From Flavitalea plasmicola (GTDB taxonomy: Bacteria; Bacteroidota; Bacteroidia; Chitinophagales; Chitinophagaceae), in assembly GCF_030546645.1 (NCBI RefSeq), contig NZ_JAUOTO010000002.1, positions 1,054,001-1,118,000 of the forward strand: a stretch of DNA of 64,000 nucleotides, given 5' to 3'. The notes beneath the pieces are model-generated. The model saw only the letters and a program-made list of their open reading frames with translations, did not search any database and was not told where the DNA came from. Each line of letters begins with the position of its first letter. The stretch's first letter is position 1. Both the position numbers and the translations under genes were made by a program. Positions 43,095 through 51,892 of the stretch are shown in pieces.

Positions 43095-44486
43095 TAATGG
43101 CGTGGCCTTCCTGTTGAACCACCAGTAGAACGGAATACCCAGTAATATCAATGTCAATCCTATGGCTGCTTCTCTTGGCCGTGTAATAATAGTATTCACA
43201 ATGAGTGACAGGCAAAACAGGATGAACAACGCCGGTACTACCGGGTATCCCCATACCTTATAAGGCCGGGGAGCATCAGGCATCTTTCTTCGCAAGATGA
43301 AAACACCGAGGGTAGTGGCCCCGTAGTAAATAAAAGCAGCAAAGATCAGCATATCAGTAAGCTGGTCGAAAGTGCCGGACAGGACAAGCAGGCAGGCCCA
43401 CACTCCCTGGAACCATAAAGCATTCGCGGGCACCTGGGCTTTATTCAATTTGCTTACTTTAGGGAAGAATACGCCCTCACGGGCCATGGCGTAATAAGTG
43501 CGTGAATTGCTCAATATCGTCGTATGTGTGCATCCTAATGTCGTTATCAGGATAAGAATGGAAATAAAAATGAGGCCGCCATAGCCCCAAAAGACCTTTA
43601 CGGCTTCCACGGCGGCAATCGAAGCACCGGAAGTCCGCATTTCAACCAATCTGGGCAAGGGCAGTAAAGCCAGATAGGCCGTATTGACCAGGATATAAAC
43701 GGTTATTACGACCAGTAGCCCGATGGTAATACTTAAAGGGACATTGCGATGGGGGTCCTTTATTTCGCCTCCCAGAAAACCCACCGAATTCCAGCCCTCA
43801 TACGCCCAGAAGGCAGCCAGCATAGCGGTAAAGATGGCGCTAATGGTCACCGGGGCTGCATTGGCGGTCTTCATTTGGAAAGGGGCGTTCAGGACAGCCT
43901 GTGGGCTGCTGAATCCAAATAGTACGATCAACATGATACCCGCCAAAACCAGCAACATTAACCCAGTGCTTAATCCTGCTCCCGTTTTCAGGCCCGTTGT
44001 ATTTATCCATGTCAGTATGATGATCAATAGGATGGCAGTAAGCTTGATCTCAAAAGCCGCAAAAGGATAAAAGATGCCCAGAACGCCAATGTCTGACCAT
44101 GAAGCAAGCACGGTCGGCAGATGAACCACACTGTTTAACGATTGGGCAAATACATAAGCAATGCCCGCAATGGCAGCCGTTTTGATGGCCGTAAAATTTG
44201 ACCACCCATATAAATAAGAGAAAAACCGGCCATAGATCTTTTTGTAATAGGTGTATTCACCGCCTGTATCCGCCAGCATACTGGCAATCTCTGCATTGCT
44301 AAGGGCGCCGAATAAAGAAATGATCCCTCCCAATACCCAGCATATCAGCACCCATCCGGAAGAATGAAGTTCGGCGGCCATCGGGACTACCTTTTTATAT
44401 ACTCCGGATCCGATAATATTTCCTATTACTATAAAAATCGCCAGACGTAAGCCGAGTGTACGATTCAGCCGGGAAGGAATACTCAT
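43089..44486 (-). CDS. APC family amino acid permease
   Basis: A 465-residue polytopic transporter, starting at the ATG at 44486 (MSIPSRLNRTLGLRLAIFIV); the frame extends 20 codons upstream but a charged N-terminus before TM1 fits better. About 12 TM helices are predicted. The first has the APC substrate-binding IGNIIGSGVYK. TM6 region contains FWAYEGWNSVGFLGGEIKDP, the unwound helix of LAT-type carriers, and the loop NSRTYYAMAREGVFFPKVSK is typical of the family. It moves a neutral or basic amino acid across the inner membrane; specificity is not shown. It is single, convergent with the LytTR gene. Confidence 0.92.
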   Translation of the reverse strand: MSIPSRLNRTLGLRLAIFIVIGNIIGSGVYKKVVPMAAELHSSGWVLICWVLGGIISLFGALSNAEIASMLADTGGEYTYYKKIYGRFFSYLYGWSNFTAIKTAAIAGIAYVFAQSLNSVVHLPTVLASWSDIGVLGIFYPFAAFEIKLTAILLIIILTWINTTGLKTGAGLSTGLMLLVLAGIMLIVLFGFSSPQAVLNAPFQMKTANAAPVTISAIFTAMLAAFWAYEGWNSVGFLGGEIKDPHRNVPLSITIGLLVVITVYILVNTAYLALLPLPRLVEMRTSGASIAAVEAVKVFWGYGGLIFISILILITTLGCTHTTILSNSRTYYAMAREGVFFPKVSKLNKAQVPANALWFQGVWACLLVLSGTFDQLTDMLIFAAFIYYGATTLGVFILRRKMPDAPRPYKVWGYPVVPALFILFCLSLIVNTIITRPREAAIGLTLILLGIPFYWWFNRKATPLL

Positions 44487-44587
44487 GCAAATGATTTTGA
44501 TGGTCGGGGCATAAGATACGAAAAGTTCGAATACGGGCTTCCCCATCTTGCTGTAACAATTACGAGGACGGGGCGACCAATGAAAAA

Positions 44588-45091
44588 ATGAAGTCTATAA
44601 TTAATCCCCGGATACTGTTGTTTTGTGCGCTTTCACTTTCCCTCATCAGCTGGGATCGCGCGAGCAAGGACCTGGCCAAAAAATATCTTAGGGACATGCC
44701 GGCCCGAACCTTCTTCCATGACAGTTTTCGGCTGGAATATGTCGAGAATACAGGGGCAGCCATGAGTTTGGGGGAAGCTCTCAACCCCCACCTAAGCTTT
44801 TGGCTCCTGGGAATGCTGCCATTGGCCATCTTGCTGGCTTTGTTTGCGTATGTGATAGTCCGCGCCCGATGTATCCGACCCCGGAAAATAGTGGCTCTTA
44901 GCCTGATCTTCGCCGGTGGGGTGGGAAATATACTGGACAGACTGCTCTTCCACCGGCACGTCACAGACTTTATGAACGTGGGACTATGCTCCCTGCGATC
45001 GGGCATCTTTAATTTTGCAGACTTATGGATAACAACCGGCGTTGTATGGGTGGCGGTAGCATCCTTAAAAACCGTCAGATCCTTCGTTTGA
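44588..45091 (+). CDS. lspA: Lipoprotein signal peptidase (signal peptidase II)
   Basis: A 167-residue inner-membrane aspartyl protease that cleaves prolipoproteins before the lipidated Cys. Four TM helices are predicted. Family motifs are present: SWDRASKDLAKKYL, EYVENTGAAMSLG, GGVGNILDRLLFHRHVTDFM (catalytic Asp in N-I-L-D-R) and GIFNFADLWITTG (catalytic Asp in F-N-F-A-D). The unusual N-terminal W-D for the common I-D before K is minor. Given the many lipoproteins in this window the enzyme is important for this cell, although more than one copy may exist. It is a single gene; its 3' end overlaps the convergent barrel-lipoprotein gene by 17 bases. Confidence 0.92.
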   Translation: MKSIINPRILLFCALSLSLISWDRASKDLAKKYLRDMPARTFFHDSFRLEYVENTGAAMSLGEALNPHLSFWLLGMLPLAILLALFAYVIVRARCIRPRKIVALSLIFAGGVGNILDRLLFHRHVTDFMNVGLCSLRSGIFNFADLWITTGVVWVAVASLKTVRSFV

Positions 45092-46019
45092 TCGGCCATC
45101 TCCAGGCCAAACCCGCTGAGATGTAATGCTGGTAATTGAACGACGGTGTGGGACTGACTGTATATAACCCTGGCTGGTAGAGTATGCCGACCCTGAAGGA
45201 CTTGCTAACCCGGTATTGCGCGGAAAGGCTGAATCCTATCCCCGTGCTCCTTACTGACCTGTCCAGGTTCACCGTGTCACCCCTGGTAACTTTCTGCCAG
45301 AAAAGGTTTGAGAAGCTGAGCCCGTAACCCAGATCGAAGCTGCCGATGACAAGGTTGTTCCTGATACTGCCAAAAAAAGTGTGTCCTGTCGTGAAATACC
45401 CCTTGCCAAGATGATCGGCAAATACGCTGCTTGCCGCACCTGCGGAAAGAGAAATATAGTGATCCGGCTTATAAAAATAGTCAACCCCGGCTTCCAGCCC
45501 AAGAGGACCTGTGGGAGAAGACCGGCCTTCCGGCGAAATCAAGCTGAAGGAATTAATAAGGGGCACAGATAGGGAAAAGCGAACTGTTCCCAGGGGAACA
45601 GGCGCAAACCGTCGCAATGTGATGGCCGTGTCTTTAAGCGCCAGATAGCTCCAGCAGCGGTAGGCATAACGTTTCGGATTATCCTTATCGACCAGCATGC
45701 CTAAGCAATAGTTTTCAATGTTGAGCCAATAGGCCAAGGAATTATGCGGCCGGATCCGGAGGATCTTCTCGCCGGAATCGAGCTGTATATGAATAACCAG
45801 GGTCTTGTTATTTCTCCGGACCAAATAAGTTCCGGGCACCTCGGATGGGCGCCCGGAGCTATCTTCAAAAAGTGCATTTTCCATGGAGACCCGCCTGATA
45901 TTCTTATCCGTGCCGATCCGGATATTCTGTGCCGGTCCATTCAATACAGTGGCGCAGGAGGCGAAGAAAACGGGTATGACAAAAACCGCAGTTACTGATA
46001 AAGCAGGATGTCTGGTCAT
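45075..46019 (-). CDS. Outer-membrane beta-barrel-like lipoprotein, unknown function
   Basis: A 314-residue lipoprotein (lipobox FFASC, then ATVLNGPAQNI). The first half resembles Ig/PEGA-like strands (YLVRRNNKTLVIHIQLDSGE). The second half shows alternating aromatic strands with short turns (GLEAGVDYFYKPDHYISLSA, FGSIRNNLVIGSFDLGYG, GFSLSAQYRVSKSF) and ends in AGLAWRWPIKRRI, a pattern of small outer-membrane barrels. The lipobox plus N-G-P sequence resembles proteins annotated in Bacteroidota as barrel lipoproteins. No named function is recognised. Confidence 0.65.
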   Translation of the reverse strand: MTRHPALSVTAVFVIPVFFASCATVLNGPAQNIRIGTDKNIRRVSMENALFEDSSGRPSEVPGTYLVRRNNKTLVIHIQLDSGEKILRIRPHNSLAYWLNIENYCLGMLVDKDNPKRYAYRCWSYLALKDTAITLRRFAPVPLGTVRFSLSVPLINSFSLISPEGRSSPTGPLGLEAGVDYFYKPDHYISLSAGAASSVFADHLGKGYFTTGHTFFGSIRNNLVIGSFDLGYGLSFSNLFWQKVTRGDTVNLDRSVRSTGIGFSLSAQYRVSKSFRVGILYQPGLYTVSPTPSFNYQHYISAGLAWRWPIKRRI

Positions 46020-46144
46020 GTAGGGGCTGAATGATTATTTTCGCTGGAACACGGTTACATAATGTCCGGATGAAGATAATAGGCGGAAACTAAAAAAGAA
46101 GTTAAATAAATGGAATATTGGATGTGATTCTCTAATTTGAGTGG

Positions 46145-46918
46145 GTGAAACTGAGATCAATTGTTCCTGACGCTGATGTTTCCAGCTATGTCCACGAAAT
46201 CATTGTCATGGAAGATGATCGTTTATTACAGAATATGACCATACCCCTGGTGGCCAAAGGTTATCCCAGCATTGTTTTCCAGAGCACCCGTAACAAAAGA
46301 AGAGATGCCGTTGCGCAGTTGGTATTGTATGGGCAGAATGTGCGGCCTTTTCAATTAGATGCTTCCGGCGACCTGCTGGTGATTGCTTACTTTTTACACC
46401 CCTACCTGGTGAAATACTTTTTTGATTTTAATGCCCGGGAAATAAAGGACCTGTGCATAGATATAGGCGTCATGCGGCCGGCCAAAAGTATGAACCTGGT
46501 AGAGCAATTGGTGAATGCCCGATCTTTACCCGCCCGTATACAGCTCATGAATGATTATGTGCGGAAATTATCAGCAACCAGTCGTGGACAGGATGACAAG
46601 GCCATTATATGGTCTACCCTCGAGATCGTGAAAAACCGCGGACTGGTCTCGCTCAAAACTTTACAAAGCGAGCTTTGCATAACGGAACGTACCTTTCAAC
46701 GCCTGTTCGAATCACACATAGGCGTGCCGCCGAAATTATTCAGGAAGATATGCCAGTTCAATGCCGCCTTCGATCAATTCAGTAAGGGGCACTACAACAG
46801 GCTCACTGATATCGCCTATGACCATGGCTATTCCGATCAAAGCCATTTTATCCGCGTTTTCAAAGAGTTCACCCTTCTGACGCCAGGCGACTATTTGAAG
46901 CGCCTACCCGGCAATTAG
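46145..46918 (+). CDS. AraC family transcriptional regulator with DUF6597-like N-terminus
   Basis: A 257-residue regulator starting with GTG at 46145 (MKLRSIVPDADVSSYVHEII), the conserved beginning of this group; no ATG is placed suitably nearby. The N-terminal half is a beta-rich sensor-like domain (MTIPLVAKGYPSIVFQSTRN, YGQNVRPFQLDASGDLLVIA). The C-terminal 100 residues carry two HTH motifs (ITERTFQRLFESHIGVPPKL, RLTDIAYDHGYSDQSHFIRV), ending TLLTPGDYLKRL. It sits 95 bases before the DHFR-like reductase on the same strand, so it may regulate that gene. Confidence 0.86.
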   Translation: MKLRSIVPDADVSSYVHEIIVMEDDRLLQNMTIPLVAKGYPSIVFQSTRNKRRDAVAQLVLYGQNVRPFQLDASGDLLVIAYFLHPYLVKYFFDFNAREIKDLCIDIGVMRPAKSMNLVEQLVNARSLPARIQLMNDYVRKLSATSRGQDDKAIIWSTLEIVKNRGLVSLKTLQSELCITERTFQRLFESHIGVPPKLFRKICQFNAAFDQFSKGHYNRLTDIAYDHGYSDQSHFIRVFKEFTLLTPGDYLKRLPGN

Positions 46919-47013
46919 GATTGATTATCAATACTTTATTTTGTCGGGTCCGTTCTATTCCCCGCACATTGGTTGTTGTTACTTTGTACCATCAATCACC
47001 CAAAAAACAAGTC

Positions 47014-47580
47014 ATGAAAAAACTGATCGTAAAAGAATGGATCACATTGGATGGCGTTTTTGACGCAGGCTCAATGAACGTATGGAATGCCTCTTACCAC
47101 AGCGACAGCCGGGCAAAATGCATTATTGAAGATATTCTCGGAGCGGATGCCTTCCTATATGGCCGAACCACGTATGAAATGCTGGCGCCTTACTGGTCTG
47201 CATTAAAGAACAACGAAATGGGCGTGGCGGACAAACTGAACAATGCGCCTAAATACGTAGTATCGACGACCCTGAAAAAAGCCGACTGGAACAACTCCAC
47301 GATCATTAGCAGGAATGTAATAGAGGAGGTTAAAAAGCTGAAGCAACAGCAGGGCAGCTATATCCTGTTAGATGGCAGCGCCACCCTGGCGCAAGGGCTG
47401 ATGGAAGCAGGCCTGGTCGATGAATATCGTTTCCTGGTTCACCCGGTGATCATGGGCAGTGGAAAAAAATTTTTCAAAGAGCATTTTCCTCTCAGCAAAT
47501 TGAAGCTGGTACATTCGGCGCAACTGGATTTGGGCGTATTGCAGTTGATCTATGAAAATGCGAAAGTTGATGCGGAATAA
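47014..47580 (+). CDS. Dihydrofolate reductase family protein (RibD C-terminal-like)
   Basis: A 188-residue protein starting at the ATG at 47014 (MKKLIVKEWITLDGVFDAGS); the longer frame overlaps a likely promoter region. It matches the stand-alone DHFR/RibD C-terminal fold: V-x-E-x-x-T-L-D-G-V, GADAFLYGRTTYEMLAPYW, APKYVVSTTLKKADWNNSTI, GSYILLDGSATLAQGLMEAG, and DEYRFLVHPVIMGSGKKFF. The G-R-T-T-Y-E segment and the D-G-S-A-T-L turn are NADPH-binding features of this group. These stand-alone members are common, of unknown substrate, and usually not true folate reductases. Confidence 0.88.
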   Translation: MKKLIVKEWITLDGVFDAGSMNVWNASYHSDSRAKCIIEDILGADAFLYGRTTYEMLAPYWSALKNNEMGVADKLNNAPKYVVSTTLKKADWNNSTIISRNVIEEVKKLKQQQGSYILLDGSATLAQGLMEAGLVDEYRFLVHPVIMGSGKKFFKEHFPLSKLKLVHSAQLDLGVLQLIYENAKVDAE

Positions 47581-47622
47581 CGGTCCAATATTGTACTTTC
47601 ATGATTATTATTTCATCCTGCT

Positions 47623-48621
47623 ATGAAAGTCAGTTTCTTTTCGGCCAAACCTTACGACCGGCAGTTCTTCGATCAGAGCAATGCCGGATTCGGCTTCGAT
47701 TTCGAATATTTTGAAACCCATCTGGGGCCACATATAGTCAATGCTGTTGAAAATACGGATGTCGTCTGCGTATTTGTCAATGACAAATGTACCAGAGAGG
47801 TGATCCACATACTGGCAGCCCGGAATGTCAGGATCATTGCCTTGAGATGCGCCGGATTCAATAATGTGGATCTGAAGGCAGCGAAAGAATATGGGATCCG
47901 GGTATGCAGAGTGCCTGCCTATTCCCCGGAAGCGGTTGCGGAATATACGGTGGCTTTGTTGCTGACGCTGATCAGGAATACGCATAAGGCATACAACCGT
48001 GTCAGAGAGCAGAATTTTTCGCTCAATGGATTACTGGGTTTGAACATTCACCGCAAGACGATCGGTGTCATCGGAACCGGAAAGATCGGGAAGGCCTTTA
48101 GCAGGATCATGCTAGGCTTCGGCGCCACCGTCATTGCGTATGACACGGTACCCGATCCGGCCTTGCGGGAGGCGGGGGTAGCATACGACAGCCTGGAAAA
48201 CGTTCTTGGCTGCGGAGACATCATTTCGCTTCATTGCCCGCTGACAAAGGACAATTATCATCTGATCCATAAAGGGACGCTGTCGAAAATGAAAACGGGT
48301 GTTATCCTGATCAACACCAGCCGGGGAGGACTGATCTGTACCTCGGATATCATCGAGGCTTTGAAATCCCATAAGGTCAGGGGATTGGCGATCGATGTGT
48401 ATGAACAGGAGGAGAACCTTTTTTTCCGGGACCTCTCGGACAAGATCATCGATGATGACGAAATACAACGCTTGATGAGCTTTCCGAATGTGCTCATTAC
48501 AGGACACCAGGCCTTTTTTACGTCAGAGGCCATGAGCCAGATAGCACAGGTGACCCTGGAAAATATCCAAAAGCTAATGAAAAGCGATGAACCTGCGGAT
48601 GGGTCGGCCATATTGGTCTAA
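47623..48621 (+). CDS. ldhA: D-lactate dehydrogenase (2-hydroxyacid dehydrogenase)
   Basis: A 332-residue NADH-dependent enzyme that reduces pyruvate to D-lactate. It is closely similar to LdhA through the whole length: MKVSFFSAKPYDRQFFDQSN, IIALRCAGFNNVDLKAAKEY, VPAYSPEAVAEYTVALLLTL, the GxGxxG of GVIGTGKIGKAF, and the catalytic set Arg in LINTSRGGLI (about 235), Glu in VYEQEENLFF (about 264) and His in LITGHQAFFTSEA (about 296). The gene follows the DHFR-like gene by 42 bases. It may serve as a fermentation outlet or for redox balance under low oxygen. Confidence 0.93.
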   Translation: MKVSFFSAKPYDRQFFDQSNAGFGFDFEYFETHLGPHIVNAVENTDVVCVFVNDKCTREVIHILAARNVRIIALRCAGFNNVDLKAAKEYGIRVCRVPAYSPEAVAEYTVALLLTLIRNTHKAYNRVREQNFSLNGLLGLNIHRKTIGVIGTGKIGKAFSRIMLGFGATVIAYDTVPDPALREAGVAYDSLENVLGCGDIISLHCPLTKDNYHLIHKGTLSKMKTGVILINTSRGGLICTSDIIEALKSHKVRGLAIDVYEQEENLFFRDLSDKIIDDDEIQRLMSFPNVLITGHQAFFTSEAMSQIAQVTLENIQKLMKSDEPADGSAILV

Positions 48622-48665
48622 GCAGGGATTACAGCCGCAATTGACAGTTTCTGATAATTGGACAG

Positions 48666-49037
48666 CTACTCCCGCCTGGTAATTTTCCTCTTATGTTTTT
48701 CGCCCCATTCGGCCAGGGCAGAGATAACGTCTTTTAGCGTTCTCGTGTATTCGGTCGGTACGTATTCCGTTACAACGGGCTTCTGATCGGCCAGTACCAC
48801 TCTTTTGACAAGTCCGTTGAGCTCAAGGTCTTTCAGTTCCGATGAAAGCACTCTTGCGGATATGCCCTTTATGGTGCGCTGCAGATCATTAAAGCGCAGG
48901 TGGCCGCTCAATACAGCGATGACTATTCTCAGCGTCCATTTACCGCCAATGACGTATAGTGCGTCTTCCGTGGCGGATAGGTGTTTGCCACAACGGGCTT
49001 CTGTATATGCTGGTTTTAACTCTTTAATCTGTCCCAT
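48666..49037 (-). CDS. HxlR family transcriptional regulator
   Basis: A 123-residue winged-helix MarR-like regulator of the HxlR family. The core is TEDALYVIGGKWTLRIVIAV, LRFNDLQRTIKGISARVLSS, ELKDLELNGLVKRV and VEYVPTEY-type VTEYVPTEYTRTLKDVISAL. One Cys is present near the N-terminus (EARCGKH). A single N-terminal Cys is the thiol sensor in YodB-type HxlR repressors, where quinones and diamide are detected. It is divergent from the azoreductase with a 106-base gap that contains a perfect palindrome. Confidence 0.9.
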   Translation of the reverse strand: MGQIKELKPAYTEARCGKHLSATEDALYVIGGKWTLRIVIAVLSGHLRFNDLQRTIKGISARVLSSELKDLELNGLVKRVVLADQKPVVTEYVPTEYTRTLKDVISALAEWGEKHKRKITRRE

Positions 49038-49056
49038 TTCCGAAGTACTAACTTAT

Positions 49057-49072
49057 AGGTTACTAGTAACCT
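49057..49072. promoter_or_regulatory. Perfect 16-base palindrome between hxlR and azoR
   Basis: AGGTTACTAGTAACCT is fully symmetric over 16 bases and lies 20 bases upstream of the HxlR start and 72 bases upstream of the azoreductase ATG. HxlR dimers bind such palindromes. A repressor here could control both divergent genes. Confidence 0.65.
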
Positions 49073-49108
49073 TTTGTTTACTCCTAATATTTAGATAGTA
49101 AGTATACA

Positions 49109-49116
49109 TAGATTTG
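49109..49116 (+). promoter_or_regulatory. Promoter -7 element of the azoreductase gene
   Basis: TAGATTTG is a perfect match to TAnnTTTG. Transcription would start near 49119, 25 bases before the azoreductase ATG. No TTTG is found at the expected upstream spacing, so the call depends on one element and on position. Confidence 0.4.
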
Positions 49117-49143
49117 CTCTATCTAAAAAATAAATTCGCAGTT

Positions 49144-49752
49144 ATGGCAAAGAACGTGTTGCATATTATTTCAAGCCCCAGGGGCGAGGCATCTGTCACC
49201 AGAAAACTGGGGGACGCAATTATCGATAAAATTAAAGCGAAATATTCTGATGCGACAGTGAAGGAGCGGGATCTGGCGGCTGACGTTTTCCCGCACCTGG
49301 ACGAATTGCAGATTGGTTCCTGGTTTGTTCCGGATGCCGCCAGAACTCCCGAGCAGGCCAATGCTATCCAGGTCTCCGACGAGGCAGTCAGGGAAATGCA
49401 GGAAGCCGACATTTACGTCATCGGTGCGCCATTTTACAATTTCGCTATTCCCTCCACCCTGAAAGCCTACCTGGATCATGTTGTAAGGCCTGGCATCACA
49501 TTTCGCTACAATGAGCAAGGGAAGCCGGAAGGTTTTCTGAAAAACAAAAAGGCATACATTGCGACAGCCTCAAGCGGGGTATATTCGGAGGGGCCATTTC
49601 AATCGTTTGATCATGTCAGTCCCTATTTGAAGTTTATATTGGGCTTTCTGGGCATAACGGATATCTCCTTTTTTCGTGCTGAAGGATTAAAGATCGAAGG
49701 CGTGAAGGAGACTGCTTTCGAAAAAAGCGTGCAGAGTATTGCGATCGCATAG
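49144..49752 (+). CDS. azoR: FMN-dependent NADH-azoreductase
   Basis: A 202-residue flavodoxin-fold enzyme starting at the ATG at 49144 (MAKNVLHIISSPRGEASVT); an ATG 30 bases upstream lies in the promoter region. It reduces quinones and azo compounds using NADH and FMN. The FMN phosphate loop is ISSPRGEASVT, and the active-site region is IGAPFYNFAIPSTLKAYLDH followed by RPGITFRYNEQGKPEGFLKN and KAYIATASSGVYSEG, all standard for AzoR. Divergence from an HxlR regulator resembles the YodB-AzoR1 arrangement of Bacillus subtilis, where the enzyme protects against quinones. Confidence 0.92.
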   Translation: MAKNVLHIISSPRGEASVTRKLGDAIIDKIKAKYSDATVKERDLAADVFPHLDELQIGSWFVPDAARTPEQANAIQVSDEAVREMQEADIYVIGAPFYNFAIPSTLKAYLDHVVRPGITFRYNEQGKPEGFLKNKKAYIATASSGVYSEGPFQSFDHVSPYLKFILGFLGITDISFFRAEGLKIEGVKETAFEKSVQSIAIA

Positions 49753-50183
49753 GTTTTTTTTCCGAGCGATGAGGCGTTTTCGATCGAACGCCTCATCCAA
49801 TTATCAAAACTGTGTACTCATATTTATGTGCAAACCAATTTACGATCGTCCCATGAACGGGGCCCGTTAAAATATGGCTCCGGAAAATGGAAGATTTCCA
49901 GGTAAGGGCCCACCTATCAAACGCCGGCCAATCAGGAAGGTTCTTCCTGAATTTTTCATTCCCCTCCAGCGTTCCTTTGTAGATCCCCCTATAGATTTAT
50001 TGGTGCGTGTCATGGAAAATGTTTGATTATCAATAATTTAACATGTAAAGTTCTCTACTGCCGTGTCTTAAGCGACCGGATATCCCCTCTTTTGATCTGA
50101 CTTTATTCACGTGGTCGCCTGACCTGGATCATATGATTCTTTACAATATACAATTAAATTTATTTATCAAAACATTACATAGT
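49753..50183. other. Intergenic region between azoR and the cytochrome cluster
   Basis: No gene is supported in these 431 bases. A long hairpin (11-base stem GATGAGGCGTT/AACGCCTCATC, 49768-49778 with 49787-49797) follows the azoreductase but no T tract trails it, so it may be a structured 3' end rather than an intrinsic terminator. The remaining AT-rich sequence before 50184 presumably holds the cytochrome-cluster promoter, which I could not pinpoint. Confidence 0.4.
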
Positions 50184-50630
50184 ATGAAAAATAATTATAC
50201 ATCATTACTATTACTGTCCTCCCAGCGTCGCCGCTTTATCTTCCTTTTATTTATACTGAATTTCTCCATTTTCGGAACCAATGCGCAGTCGACCAGCTGG
50301 CTTGCGCCCAAGGATGCTGAAAGTGTGAAGAACCCTCTCATTGGCAATGCCAGCATGTTGGCAGAAGCCAGAGTGATGTATGCAGCCAATTGCGGTCCCT
50401 GTCATGGTGACAAAGGCAGGGGGGACGGCCCGGCTGCTCCGGGGTTAAATCCTAAGCCGGCCGACCACACTTCTGCGGCCGTGCAAGCCGAATCGGACGG
50501 TAGTCTTTTTTGGAAGCTTTCCGAAGGCCGCAGCCCCATGCCTGGTTACAAAAAAATATTCTCCGAGCAGCAGAGATGGGAACTGATCACCTATATCCGC
50601 TCGCTGGCGAAGACGGCGAAAAAGAAATGA
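50184..50630 (+). CDS. Monohaem cytochrome c, periplasmic
   Basis: A 148-residue protein from the ATG at 50184 (MKNNYTSLLLLSSQRRRFIF). A long signal peptide ends near GTNAQS. The haem motif CGPCH lies in YAANCGPCHGDKGRGDGPAA (about residue 71), and the likely axial Met is in GRSPMPGYKK (about 116). A final helix WELITYIRSLAK closes the class I cytochrome c fold. It is the first gene of a plus-strand cluster with a porin and two more cytochromes c. Role: electron transfer in the periplasm. The upstream 17 codons of the frame are not believed to be used. Confidence 0.85.
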   Translation: MKNNYTSLLLLSSQRRRFIFLLFILNFSIFGTNAQSTSWLAPKDAESVKNPLIGNASMLAEARVMYAANCGPCHGDKGRGDGPAAPGLNPKPADHTSAAVQAESDGSLFWKLSEGRSPMPGYKKIFSEQQRWELITYIRSLAKTAKKK

Positions 50631-50661
50631 TGCCAAGTTATAACACTTAAAAAACTAACGT

Positions 50662-51882
50662 ATGAGTCCGAGAAAAATCGTAAATCGATGTATGTGCTTC
50701 TCCTGCGCGTCCTTACTCCTGGTAAATACGGTAAAAGCGCAACAGAGCACGGTGGATTCGACCCTTCTTAATCGGGTAGCGGCGCTCGAACAGCAGGTAG
50801 CCGATCAAAAGCATGGTGAAAGCCATTTTATGGTAGTCGGACTTGCCACATTCGGATTTGTAAGGAACAAGACTACTTTCACGCCTGATGGCGGACCCGC
50901 ACAAATTTCCAAGACCAACAGCCTCGGCGACGCCGACCGCTATGAATTCAGTCCTATGCTTTTGTGGAGGCATGGGACAAAATGGCTCCTGGAATTTGAA
51001 CCCGCCTTTGACGGCAGTTCCGTCGGCGTCAACTGGGCCAATATTTCCTATTTTGCCGCGCCGGGAGTAACCATACGTGCCGGTTATTTTGTATTGCCCT
51101 TTGGCATTTACAACAAGCGATTAGCCGCAGGTTGGATTGACAAGGTTGCACCGGATCCGGTGGGTATTGATCTTCCAGGAACGGATTTTGGAATAGGGAT
51201 CAGCGGGGGCCTGCCGTTGGGGAATATGAAATGGAGCTATGATGTAAGTCTTACCAACGGGTTGCAACTCCTGCCAGACGGCGAGCTACAGAATGCAGGG
51301 GTAACGGATAATAATACCAATAAGACGGTGTGCGGAAGACTGGCACTGTTGCCTTTCTCCAATTCTTCTCTTGAAATTGGCGCCTCCGGCCTGTATGGCG
51401 GCGTGGCGGATGCTGGCTCCAACTATCACAACGCAAATACCACCATGTATGGGGCTGACCTGAGCTACGTAAATAAGATGGATCCCTTTCTTTTTAATAT
51501 AAAGGGACAATATAGCCGGATATTGGTCAATAGCCAGCAATATATGAAACCCACTGATTCATCGTCCTATTCATTCGATAATAAAAGCACATCCGCATTT
51601 GCCCAAATTTCGATCCGGCCGGTGTCAGCCTCGGACAAACTGATAAAGAACCTGGAGCTGGCATTTCGATACGTCAACTATACGACACCCGGCAATTCCA
51701 TCTGGGGGGCCAAATACCATGAAGAAGACATCGGTCTGGATTATTGGCTGAACTGGAGAAGCGTTCTCAAATTTACCTATGCCTGGAGCCACTCTCTTAG
51801 CACCGCCAATGTCTCTGCAGGTGGAACAGCCGGCACCACGGATATGAACAATATATACTTACAATTCTCCATTCAACTTTAA
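50662..51882 (+). CDS. Outer-membrane porin-like beta-barrel protein
   Basis: A 406-residue protein with a signal peptide (cleaved near VKAQ). A short coiled coil (DSTLLNRVAALEQQVADQKH, about 30-50) precedes a barrel with alternating strands: HFMVVGLATFGFV, YEFSPMLLWRHGTKWLLEFE, GVTIRAGYFVLPFGIYNKRL, YDVSLTNGLQLL, LEIGASGLYGGV, and terminal YAWSHSLS ... NIYLQFSIQL. The coil plus barrel is like OprP/OprO-type phosphate-selective or general porins. It lies inside the cytochrome cluster, 31 bases after the first cytochrome and 10 before the next. It could be an electron conduit shell or simply a porin for the same substrate. Confidence 0.8.
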   Translation: MSPRKIVNRCMCFSCASLLLVNTVKAQQSTVDSTLLNRVAALEQQVADQKHGESHFMVVGLATFGFVRNKTTFTPDGGPAQISKTNSLGDADRYEFSPMLLWRHGTKWLLEFEPAFDGSSVGVNWANISYFAAPGVTIRAGYFVLPFGIYNKRLAAGWIDKVAPDPVGIDLPGTDFGIGISGGLPLGNMKWSYDVSLTNGLQLLPDGELQNAGVTDNNTNKTVCGRLALLPFSNSSLEIGASGLYGGVADAGSNYHNANTTMYGADLSYVNKMDPFLFNIKGQYSRILVNSQQYMKPTDSSSYSFDNKSTSAFAQISIRPVSASDKLIKNLELAFRYVNYTTPGNSIWGAKYHEEDIGLDYWLNWRSVLKFTYAWSHSLSTANVSAGGTAGTTDMNNIYLQFSIQL

Positions 51883-51892
51883 AAATTGTTTT

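Noticed and set aside
49768-49797. Long hairpin after azoreductase as an intrinsic terminator
   Set aside because: No T tract follows on either strand at the right place, so termination is not supported.
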